NCBI RefSeq assembly: GCF_000424185.1
Contig: NZ_AUJK01000011.1
Location: forward strand, 37,657-101,656
Direction: 5' to 3'
From: Prevotella sp. AGR2160
Lineage (GTDB): Bacteria; Bacteroidota; Bacteroidia; Bacteroidales; Bacteroidaceae
DNA: 64,000 nucleotides
Positions 9,345 through 19,131 of the stretch are shown piece by piece; positions within the stretch are counted from its first letter, which is position 1, and every line of letters starts with the position of its first letter. Under the pieces are notes generated by a model. It saw nothing but the letters and a program-made list of their open reading frames with translations, searched no databases and was not told the DNA's origin. Made by a program: the position numbers and the translations under genes.

Positions 9345-9713
9345 ATGGATTACAAGAAGTCAAAAGCACCGGTCAACACCGTTACCCGTAACCTTCAGGA
9401 TCTCTGGAAGGAGACAGGAAATATCTATGAGAGTGTTGCCATTATTGCGAAACGGAGCAATCAGATCGCAGCAGAGATCAAACAAGACCTGAGCAAGAAG
9501 TTGGCAGAGTTCGCTTCTTATAATGACTCTCTGGAGGAGGTCTTTGAGAATCGTGAGCAGATAGAGATCTCCCGTTACTATGAGAAACTGCCGAAGCCTA
9601 CCTTGCTTGCCACGCAGGAGTTCCTGGATGGTAATGTCTACTGGCGTGATCCTTCTCAGGATCAGCAGAATGAGGAAGCTCAGGCAGAGAAGAGTGAGGA
9701 GGATAATCTGTAA
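9345..9713 (+). CDS. rpoZ: RNA polymerase omega subunit, Bacteroidota type
   Basis: The 122-residue protein carries the omega/Rpb6-like helix IYESVAIIAKRSNQIAAEIKQDL, which folds around the beta' C-terminus in RNA polymerase. It is followed by the EEVFENREQIEISRYYEKLPKPTL block that marks the Bacteroidota form. It lies 66 bases after bamD and 3 bases before the DUF4293 gene, so the three form one operon. The acidic tail is lineage specific. Confidence 0.9.
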   Translation: MDYKKSKAPVNTVTRNLQDLWKETGNIYESVAIIAKRSNQIAAEIKQDLSKKLAEFASYNDSLEEVFENREQIEISRYYEKLPKPTLLATQEFLDGNVYWRDPSQDQQNEEAQAEKSEEDNL

Positions 9714-9716
9714 GCG

Positions 9717-10169
9717 ATGATACAGCGTAAGCAGTCTCTTTTTCTGCTCTGTGCGTTGATCCTGACCATCCTCACCCTCTGTCTTCCCTTGGGAACCCTT
9801 GAGCCGAAGGCACTGACAGGAGCCGTTGCCGTGACGGAGTTTACGACACTGCCTTTGGAGAGTGCGGGGATCATGGGATGGATTGGCCGTGGAGCCCTTA
9901 TACTGAGTGCCGTCGTCTGTCTGTTGTCGATTTTCGATTTCAAGGACCGGAAGCGACAGATGGACGAGACGGTATTCTGCATCATTCTGTGTGTGCTTTG
10001 GGCCGTGGTGGCAGGCTATCGAGCTTTCGCCGTCTTCCCCGCTGTAGGCTCTTTCACGTTTCATTGGAGTGCTATTTTGCCCGTTGTCAATATCATCCTT
10101 TACCTCATGGCCCGTCATGGCATCAAGCAAGATGAAGAGTTGATCAAGTCCATGGACAGAATAAGATAA
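9717..10169 (+). CDS. DUF4293 family membrane protein
   Basis: The 150-residue protein has four hydrophobic segments and begins MIQRKQSLFLL, as in the DUF4293 family that follows rpoZ in Bacteroidales. Its function is unknown. It starts 3 bases after the rpoZ stop and is probably translationally coupled to it. Confidence 0.85.
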   Translation: MIQRKQSLFLLCALILTILTLCLPLGTLEPKALTGAVAVTEFTTLPLESAGIMGWIGRGALILSAVVCLLSIFDFKDRKRQMDETVFCIILCVLWAVVAGYRAFAVFPAVGSFTFHWSAILPVVNIILYLMARHGIKQDEELIKSMDRIR

Positions 10170-10219
10170 TGGAGAATGGACAATGGAGAATAGATAATGG
10201 ATAATAGATAATGGATAAT
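10166..10219. repeat. Tandem AATGGATAATAG words
   Basis: About five degenerate copies of a ~9-10-base word (AATGGAGAATGGAC, AATAGATAATGG and similar) follow the DUF4293 stop. A few bases later GATTATCCATTATTTA gives the complement, so the stretch could fold into a terminator-like hairpin. Confidence 0.6.
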
Positions 10220-10285
10220 TGGGTGTAAAGCTACGATTATCCATTATTTATTTTAATCAACAGCTAGTAAGGTATCGACATTAAA

Positions 10286-11698
10286 ATGAAGTATTTTTGG
10301 TCCCTTTTTCCTGTCATTTTTTTGGTGGCCTTCCTCTCATTGGTCATTCATATCTATGGCATTGACGCCCTCTCGGGCCCTAGTCAGCTCGTGCTGATCC
10401 TCTCTACAGGTATAGCCGCCATGATCAGCATCTTCTATTTCAAGCGGCCTTGGAAGGTGCTGGAGGAAGAGATCGGGAAGTCTATCGGGAGTATTGGTGC
10501 ACCAATCGTCATCCTGTTGCTCATCGGCATGCTCTCAGGAACGTGGATGACGAGTGGTATTGTTCCTACCTTTATCTATTATGGCATGCAACTCATCAAT
10601 CCGCGCGTCTTCCTGCTGTCGAGTTGTGTTATCTCCGCCATCGTCTCCGTCATGACAGGAAGCTCATGGACGACGGTGGCAACGATAGGTATCGCCTTGA
10701 TGGGTATCGGTCGTGCAGAAGGTTTTAGTGACGGTTGGATCGCCGGTTCTATCCTCTCGGGCGCCTATTTTGGAGATAAGATGTCGCCGCTCTCAGATAC
10801 CACCGTGTTGGCTTCATCACTCTGTGGCACGCCGTTGTTTACCCATATCCGTTATATGGTCATCACGACGGTCCCGGCATTCACGATCACTCTGGTGATC
10901 TTCCTTTTCGCCGGTTTCATGGCGCAGAATCCCACGGATGTATCCACGGTAACATTCACTACAGCCCTAGCCTCGAAATACAACCTGACGCCGTGGCTTT
11001 TCATCGTGCCCCTCGTGACAGCATGGATGATTTACCGGAAGATGCCGGCCATCGTCATCCTCTTTGCCTCTTCCCTGTTGGCGGCAATCTTCGCTGTGAT
11101 CTTCCAGCCGCAGGTACTCACGGAGATCAGCGGTGCTCCCTATAGCGCTTTGAGTCTCTTCAAGGGTGCTATGGAGAGTGGATTCGGGACGACGGAGGTG
11201 CATACGGGGGTGAAAGCCGTCGATGAGCTTTTGGCGACACGGGGCATGCAGGGCATGCTGAATACCATTTGGATCATTCTTTGTGCCATTTGTTTCGGCG
11301 GTGTCCTCAAGGCCAGTGGCATGTTGCAGCATGTCGTGGAATTGATTCTTCCATTGACGGGAACGCGTGTGGGCCTCGTGGCTTCTACGGTGGTATCGGG
11401 TATCTTCTTCAATGCCACTGCTGCCGACCAGTTTCTTTCTATCATGCTCAATGCAAGTATGTTTTCCGAGATTTATAAAGATGAGGGCTATGAACCAAGG
11501 TTGTTGAGCCGAAGTATAGAGGATTCAAGTACCGTTACTTCCGTGCTTATTCCTTGGAGTACGTGTGGTATGACACAATCTACAGTGCTTGGTGTTCCGA
11601 CATTGACCTATTTGCCTTACTGTTTCTTCAATCTTTTGGCGCCATTGGTAAGTATCACCGTGGCGGCTATAGGTTATAAGATTTATCGGAATAGATAA
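10286..11698 (+). CDS. NhaC-family Na+/H+ antiporter
   Basis: The 470-residue protein has about eleven or twelve membrane helices. The NhaC signature blocks are present: TGSSWTTVATIGIALMGIG, SGAYFGDKMSPLSDTTVLAS (near residue 160) and SVLIPWSTCGMTQSTVLGV near the C-terminus. Family members exchange sodium for protons, or malate/lactate, arginine/ornithine and similar pairs, so the substrate is uncertain. A Na+ antiporter would fit the Na+-pumping NQR encoded 4 kb away. It has its own transcription unit, ending at a hairpin. Confidence 0.88.
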   Translation: MKYFWSLFPVIFLVAFLSLVIHIYGIDALSGPSQLVLILSTGIAAMISIFYFKRPWKVLEEEIGKSIGSIGAPIVILLLIGMLSGTWMTSGIVPTFIYYGMQLINPRVFLLSSCVISAIVSVMTGSSWTTVATIGIALMGIGRAEGFSDGWIAGSILSGAYFGDKMSPLSDTTVLASSLCGTPLFTHIRYMVITTVPAFTITLVIFLFAGFMAQNPTDVSTVTFTTALASKYNLTPWLFIVPLVTAWMIYRKMPAIVILFASSLLAAIFAVIFQPQVLTEISGAPYSALSLFKGAMESGFGTTEVHTGVKAVDELLATRGMQGMLNTIWIILCAICFGGVLKASGMLQHVVELILPLTGTRVGLVASTVVSGIFFNATAADQFLSIMLNASMFSEIYKDEGYEPRLLSRSIEDSSTVTSVLIPWSTCGMTQSTVLGVPTLTYLPYCFFNLLAPLVSITVAAIGYKIYRNR

Positions 11699-11742
11699 GT
11701 AATATGCAGGAACCTCAGTTTTTGTCAGTGAGGAAAAATAAA

Positions 11743-11780
11743 AAAGTCCGGATATTGATCTCACGACCGACCCGGACTTT
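11743..11780 (+). terminator. Hairpin downstream of the antiporter gene
   Basis: AAAGTCCGG (11743-11751) pairs with CCGGACTTT (11772-11780). No long T-run follows on the plus strand. A second hairpin, CAAGAGT/ACTCTTG, lies at 11839-11858. The rest of 11699-12047 holds no gene I can support. Confidence 0.55.
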
Positions 11781-12047
11781 AATGTCTGTGACAACAGCCA
11801 CATTTACTATTCATGGCATTCCTCTGAGCAAAATGGGTCAAGAGTTTGGGGACTCTTGTTGGTTACTGTATTACTTTACTTAACTTTACGCTTTGTCCTA
11901 TATGAGACTACTCTTGTACTTGTTTCATAGTTTTGATGTAAATGATGGTATTTCGTTTAATCTCATGGGCTGATTTTTTACTTCTTTAACGTTACTGTTG
12001 CGTAATGTTTCAGAATGGAATCTGCGAGAGACAAATAAGTCGTGATT

Positions 12048-13049
12048 CTAACTTTTTCTAAGAATAACGTAAATGATGACCGGGGCTCCGAAAAGTGGGG
12101 TGACAGCGTTGATGGGGATGATGGTGCCATTGGAGGGAAGAGTAGAGATCAAGAGACAGAGGAGGGCCAGTGCACTGCCGCTGAGCGCTGTCATGGGAAT
12201 GAGGAGACGGTGGTCATCACTCTGAATGATCAATCTGGCGATGTGGGGAACAGCGAGCCCAATGAAGGTGATCGGTCCGCAAAAAGCTGTGACAACGGCC
12301 GTAAGGAGTCCCGTAAGTAACAGTAGATACCCTCGTATTCTTTTGATATTGATGCCAAGGCTACGTGCATAGCCTGCGCCGAGGAGGAGTGTGTTTAGTG
12401 GTTTGACAAGGAGGAAGGAGAGTAGTAGCCCTATGATGATTAGTATGGCGAGGAGGGGCATATCATCAAGAGAAACGCCTCCGAAATTTCCCATTCCCCA
12501 TAACATATAATTTTTCACACCGCTTTCTGTGGCAAAGTAGTTAAGTAGGGATATGATACTCCCGGCCAGATAGCCCGTCATAAGCCCAATAATCAGGAGC
12601 ATGACGTGGTCTTTGACCATAGTCGACACGGCAAATATGATAGCCGTCACGGTCATGGCTCCTAAAAAGGCGGCGATAATGATGGCTGCATAGTCTCCTG
12701 TTGCGACGGCACCCCCGCCCATCCCCAGCATCACCAGCGCTACGCCGACCCCGGCGCCACTATTAATACCGAAGACATCAGGGCCTGCGAGGGCGTTGGC
12801 GAAGGCCGTCTGTAGCATCAGGCCGCTCACGGCTAACGCACTTCCTGCGAGGATGGCTGTCAGTGCTTGTGGGAGTCTGCTCTCCAGGATGATATATTGC
12901 CAAGAGGGATTTTGAGCCGTCCCGCCGAAAAGGACCTGGAGGATATCCCTTATCGGTATAGCGACAGAGCCGAAGAGCAGGTTTAGCATTAGGAGTACGA
13001 TGACCGCTAGGGCCATCAGGGGTATGATACTGACACGTGAGGAGTTCAT
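12048..13049 (-). CDS. FecCD-family ABC transporter permease, orphan
   Basis: The 333-residue protein is a BtuC/FhuB/FecCD-type permease with about ten membrane helices. It shows LPQALTAILAGSALAVSGLMLQTAFANALAGPDVFG, the typical cytoplasmic-loop signature for contact with the ATPase, and GLAVPHIARLI near the end. Such permeases import siderophores, haem or cobalamin. No binding protein, ATPase or TonB receptor is adjacent: the downstream 350 bases are non-coding and upstream lies the penicillin-binding protein behind a terminator. Partners must be elsewhere or lost. Confidence 0.92.
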   Translation of the reverse strand: MNSSRVSIIPLMALAVIVLLMLNLLFGSVAIPIRDILQVLFGGTAQNPSWQYIILESRLPQALTAILAGSALAVSGLMLQTAFANALAGPDVFGINSGAGVGVALVMLGMGGGAVATGDYAAIIIAAFLGAMTVTAIIFAVSTMVKDHVMLLIIGLMTGYLAGSIISLLNYFATESGVKNYMLWGMGNFGGVSLDDMPLLAILIIIGLLLSFLLVKPLNTLLLGAGYARSLGINIKRIRGYLLLLTGLLTAVVTAFCGPITFIGLAVPHIARLIIQSDDHRLLIPMTALSGSALALLCLLISTLPSNGTIIPINAVTPLFGAPVIIYVILRKS

Positions 13050-13091
13050 GACACTGGCGACAGAAGTTAATCGAAGAGGGTATTAAAAAGA

Positions 13092-13130
13092 TAAAGAGTA
13101 GGTGGCCGTCAAATGGCGGTCACCTACTCC
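13092..13130 (-). terminator. Terminator of the penicillin-binding protein gene
   Basis: GAGTAGGTGGCCG pairs with GCGGTCACCTACTC around a short loop. On the minus strand the stem is followed by TTTATCTTTTT, a good intrinsic terminator that also isolates the permease gene. Confidence 0.8.
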
Positions 13131-13140
13131 GGTAATTTCT

Positions 13141-15735
13141 TTAGAGATTATCGAAATTGACAGTCTGCTCTGTCGGATGATGTCTCTTCTTTTTCTCCGG
13201 CGCAGCAGAAGAAGCATTGCTGTTGGAAGTGTTCGAAGAAGATCCTACCTGTCCGGCCTGTGGAGAATTGGCATCCGTGGGCCTTTGGATATCCGGATTA
13301 TCCTCATCATCCATATCGATCTCATCGAGGTCGATATTCTGCGTGGAGTCTTGTGCTGTTGTTGTCTGTACCTTAGGCTTCGGCGCGTAACTTGCACATT
13401 CATACATATCTTTTGTGATATCATCTTCCTCCGTGGGCATTCTCCATTTACCATGATATTGGCGGAAATGGGGGTCTGCTAATAGTTTCTGGAGGAAGAG
13501 ACCGCAGATAGGCAGTGCCGTTCGCGATCCTTGTCCGAGCGCTCCTGTACGGAAGTGAATACTTCGGTATTCACCACCTACCCATGCACCGACGACGAGA
13601 TTGGGTGATACAGCCATGAACCAAGCATCGGAGTGGTTGTTGGAAGTACCTGTCTTTCCACCGAAATCAGTGTCATGGACATTGCCTACGAAGCCGAGAA
13701 GGCCGGAACCGGTACCACCTGGTTCCGTCAGGTCACCTTTGAGCATTTGCTGCATCAGAAGGGCACTCTTTGTTGGGATCACCTGGTTATCTTCCTTCGG
13801 CCCCTCGTAGACCACATTTCCGTCATGGTCAACGATCTTTGTCACGAGGACGGGAGCGTGGTGACGACCGTAGTCGGCGACGGTGCAATACGCGTTGACG
13901 AGTTCGAGGAGGTTGACATCGGAGGATCCGAGGGCCAGTGACGGCTCGTCATCGAGTGGACTGGTGATACCCATAGCCTGCGCTGTAGCGATGATTCGCT
14001 TGATGCCAACTTCCTGGCCCAGTCTTACTGCGACAGAGTTGATACTCTTGGCAAAAGCACTCTTCAGGGGCATCGAGTCACCGGAGAAAGTACCATTGGC
14101 ATTGCCCGGTGTCCAGGTGACCATCTCATGTTTCTTCTTATCATAAACCTGCATGGAGATATATTCATCGCGGCGTTTATCACACGGTGTTATCCCCTGA
14201 TTCATGGCCTCGGTATAGACGAAGAGTTTAAAAGTAGAACCTGGCTGACGCATAGCGGTAGCCTTGTCGTATTTCCAGTGGTCGAAATCGATATCGCCTA
14301 CCCATGCTTTTACCTGTCCACTCTGGGGCTCCATGGCAACCATCGCACAGTGCATGAAGGTTGTCATATATTTGATGGAGTCTTCCGATGTCATGATCTT
14401 TGTCACCTCACCCTTGTCATAATCAAAGACTTTCACAGGGTGTTTCCACTCCCGATAGTAGTAGTTGATGGAATCCGGTTGATTCGGGAAACGGTTGAGG
14501 AGCGCTTTGTAGAATGGTTGCCGCTGTGCAATCTGCAGGATGAAGTCGGGGATGACATGACCGTTCTCATCAATCCACGGCTCCTGTCCAAGCCAGTTGC
14601 CTTTGCCAGCCTGGTCACGGTGGATGGACCAGTGGTCATTGAAGAGCCGCTGCACCTCCTTCATCTGTTTTCGGGCGGCATCTTCCGCATATTTCTGCAT
14701 ACGCGTATCAATAGTGGTATAGATCTTCAAGCCACTGGCATAAAGATCCATGCCATTCTCATCGCACCAGTCTTTGAGGTAGGATGCGACGGCTTCACGG
14801 AAATATTTAGCCTGTCCGTCATAATTCTCCTCAATCTTGAAGTCGAGTTTGATGGGGATTTGAGAGATAGAGTCACAGGCAGCACGTGTAAGGTCACCGT
14901 GCGTAACCATATTATTGAGAACGGTATTTCTGCGGCGGAGACTGTTTTTCGGGTTGGTCTTCGGGTTATAATAACTCGTCGCTTTGAGCATACCCACGAG
15001 GACGGCTGCCTGTTCGGTCGTGAGGTCCTTCGGCGTCGTGTTGAAATAGGTCTTTGAGGCTGTCTTGATACCGTAGGCGTTGTTACCGAAGTCAACGGTG
15101 TTAGCATACATCGTCAGGATCTCTTTCTTGTTGTATACCGTCTCGAGTTTTGTGGCAATGATCCACTCCTTACTCTTCACGATAAGGATCTTCAGCCCCG
15201 GGACATGTCCGAGCAGTCCGGTGGAATACTGTGACCGGACGCGGAACATATTCTTGGCCAACTGTTGGGAGATGGTGGAGGCACCACGGCCGTCATGGCG
15301 CAGGATGGCATCTTTCATGGCACTGAAGATGCCGACGAAGTCGACGGCCATACCACGTGGACGCTTAAAGTATCGCTCATCCTCCGTATCGATAAGAGCA
15401 TGGAAGAAGTCGGGGTTGATCTCTTCATATTTCACGGGCGAACGGTTCTCGTCGAAATATTTACCGATGAGGACTCCGTCAGCACTGTAAATCTCTGATG
15501 CCTCATGGACACCGGGATCAAGGATACCGGAGAAATAGCCGGGACTCTTACCGAAGAGCCAGAGGAAATTGATGTCTACAGCCCCCAGATAGAGGAAGAA
15601 GGCCACGATGACAGAAGCAATAGCGATGCCCGTTTTCTTCCACCACGGTTTGTCGCGATAGAGAGATTTATACCAGGGCCAGAACCGTTTTGCCTTGTCC
15701 CATGCCCAGGCAATGAGCTTTTTGATTTTTTTCAT
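13141..15735 (-). CDS. Class A penicillin-binding protein (PBP1A type)
   Basis: The 864-residue protein has a short cytoplasmic N-terminus, one membrane helix (about residues 36-54), a GT51 glycosyltransferase domain (EDERYFKRPRG; RGASTISQQLAKNMF) and a transpeptidase domain. The catalytic SxxK is in RQPGSTFKLF, SxN in KSINSV and KTG in GGKTGTSNNHSDAW. It polymerises and cross-links peptidoglycan. The C-terminal ~90 residues are low-complexity (Asp/Asn/Ser-rich) and end in basic KKKRHHP. It has its own promoter and terminator. Confidence 0.95.
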   Translation of the reverse strand: MKKIKKLIAWAWDKAKRFWPWYKSLYRDKPWWKKTGIAIASVIVAFFLYLGAVDINFLWLFGKSPGYFSGILDPGVHEASEIYSADGVLIGKYFDENRSPVKYEEINPDFFHALIDTEDERYFKRPRGMAVDFVGIFSAMKDAILRHDGRGASTISQQLAKNMFRVRSQYSTGLLGHVPGLKILIVKSKEWIIATKLETVYNKKEILTMYANTVDFGNNAYGIKTASKTYFNTTPKDLTTEQAAVLVGMLKATSYYNPKTNPKNSLRRRNTVLNNMVTHGDLTRAACDSISQIPIKLDFKIEENYDGQAKYFREAVASYLKDWCDENGMDLYASGLKIYTTIDTRMQKYAEDAARKQMKEVQRLFNDHWSIHRDQAGKGNWLGQEPWIDENGHVIPDFILQIAQRQPFYKALLNRFPNQPDSINYYYREWKHPVKVFDYDKGEVTKIMTSEDSIKYMTTFMHCAMVAMEPQSGQVKAWVGDIDFDHWKYDKATAMRQPGSTFKLFVYTEAMNQGITPCDKRRDEYISMQVYDKKKHEMVTWTPGNANGTFSGDSMPLKSAFAKSINSVAVRLGQEVGIKRIIATAQAMGITSPLDDEPSLALGSSDVNLLELVNAYCTVADYGRHHAPVLVTKIVDHDGNVVYEGPKEDNQVIPTKSALLMQQMLKGDLTEPGGTGSGLLGFVGNVHDTDFGGKTGTSNNHSDAWFMAVSPNLVVGAWVGGEYRSIHFRTGALGQGSRTALPICGLFLQKLLADPHFRQYHGKWRMPTEEDDITKDMYECASYAPKPKVQTTTAQDSTQNIDLDEIDMDDEDNPDIQRPTDANSPQAGQVGSSSNTSNSNASSAAPEKKKRHHPTEQTVNFDNL

Positions 15736-15775
15736 TTCGTTCAGAACTGTGTTTGCTTATCAAACTATATTTTTG

Positions 15776-15783
15776 CAAAGATA
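15776..15783 (-). promoter_or_regulatory. -7 box for the PBP gene
   Basis: TATCTTTG on the minus strand, about 40 bases before the ATG. Confidence 0.65.
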
Positions 15784-15861
15784 CGCTTTTCTCGCCAAAC
15801 GGCCATCAAAGACGCGAAAAATTTATAATTTGTTTATAGTTTTTGGACACAGAAGGAGGTT

Positions 15862-15903
15862 ACTAAAAATAAAGCCATCGAATACCTTTGTATTCGATGG
15901 CTT
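15862..15903 (-). terminator. Terminator of the nqr operon
   Basis: A perfect 13-bp stem, AAGCCATCGAATA paired with TATTCGATGGCTT, has a 6-base loop. On the minus strand it runs into TTATTTTTAG, downstream of nqrF. Confidence 0.82.
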
Positions 15904-15928
15904 CCTTAGAGTATGATATTCTTTTTAC

Positions 15929-17200
15929 TTATCCAAAGTTATCGTACATGATAGACTCGGGATCGACGCCGAGGCTGTCAAGATAGTCGGTGACCGTCTT
16001 GATCAGCATAGGAGGACCGCAGAGGTAATACTCACAATCCTCGGGAGCCTCATGATCCTTGAGGTAGGTATCACGGACACAGTTGACGGCGAATCCGGCA
16101 TAGTATTTCACGCCGGCGGCATCAGCCTTCGGGTCGGGGCGGTCGAGAGAGAGGTGCATGTGGAAGTTGGGGAATTCCTTCTCCAGTTCCCAGAAGTCCT
16201 CGAGGAAGAAGGCCTCGGAGAGCGAGCGTGCGCCGTAGAAGAAGTGCATCTCACGGTCCGTGCAGTGGATCTGGCGTGTCATATACATGATCTGTGAGCG
16301 CAGCGGAGCCATACCGGCACCACCACCGATCCAGATCATCTCCTTACCGGACGTGAAGTTCGGATGGAAGTCTCCGTAAGGGCCACTCATGAGCACTTTG
16401 TCGCCGGGCTTCAAGGAGAAGATATAGGACGAGCCGATACCCGTCGGCACATTCTGGAAGCCTACCTGCGGACGCGGCAGGAACGGGGTAGAAGCGATAC
16501 GTACCGTCAGCGTGATGATGTCACCCTCTGCCGGATAGTTGGCCATGGAGTAGGCACGGACCGTCGGCTCGGGGTTGTGGGCTTTCAAAGAGAAGATGTT
16601 GAACTTCTTCCACGCGCCGATATACTCATCGCCGATGAGACTCTTGTCGAAATCCTTATCGTAGTCGATGCAGTCGTAAGCCGGGATCTTGATCTGAGCA
16701 TAGGAACCAGGGATGAAATCCATGTGCTCGCCCGGCGGCAGCGCGACCTTGAACTCCTTGATGAAGGAGGAGACGTTCTTGTTGCTGATCACGGTGCACT
16801 CCCATTCCTTTACGCCAAGGATAGACTCGGGGATCTTGATCTTGAAGTCGCCCTTCACCTTGCACTGGCAGCCGAGGCGCCAGTGGTCCTTGATCTGCTT
16901 GCGCGTGAAGTGGGGACGCTCGGAGTCGAGGATCTCACCGCCGCCTTCGAGGACCTGAACCTTACACTGACCGCAGCTGGCCTTACCGCCGCAGGCGGAA
17001 GGCAGGAAGATGCCGTTCTCGTTGAGTGTTGCCATGAGGCTGTTGCCCTGTGGCACCTCGAGGGTCTTATCGTCGTTGATGACGATCTTCACGTTACCGC
17101 TCGGGCTCAGATATTTCTTGGCGATCAAGAGGATGATCACCAGCAGGAGGATCACGGCAAGGAACACTCCCACACTATTGATAATAAATGTTGTGTCCAT
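15929..17200 (-). CDS. nqrF: Na+-translocating NADH:quinone oxidoreductase subunit F
   Basis: NqrF (423 residues) is the NADH-oxidising subunit. An N-terminal membrane anchor (about residues 7-28) is followed by a 2Fe-2S ferredoxin domain (LPSACGGKASCGQCK, further Cys in GCQCKVK). A flavin reductase domain follows with RAYSMANYP for FAD and GGGAGMAPLRSQI and YYLCGPPMLIK for NADH. It is the last gene of nqrABCDEF, 6 bases after nqrE, and ends at a strong terminator. Length and motifs are normal. Confidence 0.97.
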   Translation of the reverse strand: MDTTFIINSVGVFLAVILLLVIILLIAKKYLSPSGNVKIVINDDKTLEVPQGNSLMATLNENGIFLPSACGGKASCGQCKVQVLEGGGEILDSERPHFTRKQIKDHWRLGCQCKVKGDFKIKIPESILGVKEWECTVISNKNVSSFIKEFKVALPPGEHMDFIPGSYAQIKIPAYDCIDYDKDFDKSLIGDEYIGAWKKFNIFSLKAHNPEPTVRAYSMANYPAEGDIITLTVRIASTPFLPRPQVGFQNVPTGIGSSYIFSLKPGDKVLMSGPYGDFHPNFTSGKEMIWIGGGAGMAPLRSQIMYMTRQIHCTDREMHFFYGARSLSEAFFLEDFWELEKEFPNFHMHLSLDRPDPKADAAGVKYYAGFAVNCVRDTYLKDHEAPEDCEYYLCGPPMLIKTVTDYLDSLGVDPESIMYDNFG

Positions 17201-17206
17201 TTTCGC

Positions 17207-17815
17207 TTAAATTTTAAGTCCGCTGAAGCACATCATGGCCATCGCCATGAGACCGACGGTGATGAATGTGATGCCGAGGCCCTGGAGCGGCTTGGGGACA
17301 TCGCTGTACTGCATCTTCTCACGGATGGCACCCATGGAGACGATGGCGAGCATCCAGCCCAGACCGCTACCGAAGGCATAGGCGATGGAGTCCCACACGT
17401 TGGTGATGGCCTGCGTGTTGGACGGGTCGAGGAGGATACGCTGCTGCATGAAGAGCGACGCACCCATGATGGCGCAGTTCACGGCGATCAGCGGCAGGAA
17501 GATTCCCAGCGCACTGTAGAGGGAGGGTGAGAAGCGCTCCACGGCCATCTCCACGATCTGCGTGATACCGGCGATGACGGCGATGAAGAGGATAAAGCTC
17601 AGATAGCCCAGTCCCATAGGGTCGAGGACCTTGGTCTGCAACAGATAGTCCACGGGGACGGTGACGACGAGCACGAACGTCACGGCAGCTCCCAGTCCGA
17701 GGGAAGTCTTGACATTCTTGGAGACGGCGAGGAAGGAACACATGCCGAGGAAGAATGCGAAGATCATGTTGTCCACGAAGATGGACCGGAAGAAAAGACT
17801 GATAATATGTTCCAT
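17207..17815 (-). CDS. nqrE: Na+-NQR subunit E
   Basis: The 202-residue membrane protein starts [33 protein letters not shown], the family N-terminus with a conserved cysteine in the membrane core. NqrE and NqrD form an inverted pair that holds an iron centre in the complex. It is spaced 16 bases from nqrD. Confidence 0.97.
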   Translation of the reverse strand: MEHIISLFFRSIFVDNMIFAFFLGMCSFLAVSKNVKTSLGLGAAVTFVLVVTVPVDYLLQTKVLDPMGLGYLSFILFIAVIAGITQIVEMAVERFSPSLYSALGIFLPLIAVNCAIMGASLFMQQRILLDPSNTQAITNVWDSIAYAFGSGLGWMLAIVSMGAIREKMQYSDVPKPLQGLGITFITVGLMAMAMMCFSGLKI

Positions 17816-17831
17816 TGTTGTTTTCTTTTAT

Positions 17832-18461
17832 TTATTTCTTCTCTTCTTTCTGGAAGAAGGCGCGATGAACCCAGATGACACATCCCAAGAGGATCAGTGC
17901 CATGGCGGGCATCGTCATCATGCCATTGTTCATATACCCACAGTCGTAGAGTCCTTGCGGAAGGATGGTGAAGCCCAGGAGGCTGCCACGTCCGAGGAAC
18001 TCACGGACAGCGCCGACGATGACGAGGATCATGGCGTAGCCCAGTCCGTTGCCGATACCGTCGAGGAAGCTCGGCCACGGCTTGTTCATCATGGCGAAGG
18101 CTTCGAGGCGGCCCATGAGGATACAGTTGGTGATGATCAGTCCGACATAGACGGAGAGCTGCACGCTGACATCATAGACGAAGGCCTTGAGGATCTGGCT
18201 GACGATGGTCACCAGTGCGGCGACGACGACGAGCTGAACGATGATACGTATACGATTCGGGATGGTCTTGCGGATCAGGGAGATGATGACATTGGAGAAT
18301 GCCGTGATCACCGTGACGGCGAGGCCCATCACAATAGCCGGCTTCAACTGTGAAGTGACGGCGAGAGAGGAACAGATACCGAGCACCTGCACCATGATAG
18401 GGTTGTTGGCGTTCAGTGGTTCGATGAGAGCCTCTCTATTTTGTTTACTGAATAAAGCCAT
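17832..18461 (-). CDS. nqrD: Na+-NQR subunit D
   Basis: The 209-residue protein has six membrane helices with the VQVLGICSSLAVT block and TNCILMGRLEAFAM, as in NqrD/RnfE. It lies 2 bases after nqrC and is part of the Na+ pump. Nothing unusual was seen. Confidence 0.97.
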   Translation of the reverse strand: MALFSKQNREALIEPLNANNPIMVQVLGICSSLAVTSQLKPAIVMGLAVTVITAFSNVIISLIRKTIPNRIRIIVQLVVVAALVTIVSQILKAFVYDVSVQLSVYVGLIITNCILMGRLEAFAMMNKPWPSFLDGIGNGLGYAMILVIVGAVREFLGRGSLLGFTILPQGLYDCGYMNNGMMTMPAMALILLGCVIWVHRAFFQKEEKK

Positions 18462-18463
18462 GA

Positions 18464-19114
18464 TTATTTCGCGTTAAAGAACTTAGTATATTTACCCAGA
18501 CAGTCGTGGAGCATGTTGGTCACGCCGTTGCTCGTCAGCGTAGCGCCGGTGACGGCATCGACCTGTGTCTGGTCGTCTGTCTTCTTCTTTGCCACGGACA
18601 GGGCGATGGTGTTGGTATCTTCACCCTTGAAGAGATGCTTACCCTGGAATTGCTCCTGCCATTTGCGGTTGTCCTTGATCTCGGCACCGAGGCCGGCCGT
18701 CTCACTCTCGTGATTGAAGTAAGCGCCGAAGACGGTACGCTTATCACCGTTGATGGCGATGTATCCGGAGATGCCGCCCCAGAGGCCCATACCCTTCATC
18801 GGGATGACGTATTTCTGCTGTCTGTTGATGGTGGCGTAGAGGATATCCTGTCCGTCAACTTTGTCGAATGTGATCTTGGTCTCACCCTCTTTCGTTGCCG
18901 GTTTCACCACCTTATTATAAATAGCCTCTGCGTCAGCGTCATTCTTGAAGTCACGGATGTTCAGGGAGTAGAGGATCTGTTTCTTCTGATCCAATACCAC
19001 GTTGGCATCCTGACGGTCCTTCAGACCGGCGTAGACGGCGGCCAGGAGGAAGGCGACGATGATGACGAGTACCGCAGAATAGATAATCGTGTAGGAATTG
19101 CTGTTTGTTTTCAT
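18464..19114 (-). CDS. nqrC: Na+-NQR subunit C (covalent FMN)
   Basis: The 216-residue protein has one N-terminal membrane helix (about residues 10-28) and a periplasmic FMN-binding domain. The motif AVTGATLTSNGVTN near residue 193 contains the threonine that carries covalently bound FMN in characterised NqrC. The ApbE-type flavin transferase needed for this is not in the window. Confidence 0.96.
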   Translation of the reverse strand: MKTNSNSYTIIYSAVLVIIVAFLLAAVYAGLKDRQDANVVLDQKKQILYSLNIRDFKNDADAEAIYNKVVKPATKEGETKITFDKVDGQDILYATINRQQKYVIPMKGMGLWGGISGYIAINGDKRTVFGAYFNHESETAGLGAEIKDNRKWQEQFQGKHLFKGEDTNTIALSVAKKKTDDQTQVDAVTGATLTSNGVTNMLHDCLGKYTKFFNAK

Positions 19115-19131
19115 TTCTCGTTCCTCCTTAT

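Noticed and set aside
14128..15057. Long plus-strand frame inside the PBP gene, and similar frames antisense to nqrF, feoB and ftsK
   Set aside because: They are shadows of strongly coding minus-strand genes and have no recognisable protein features.
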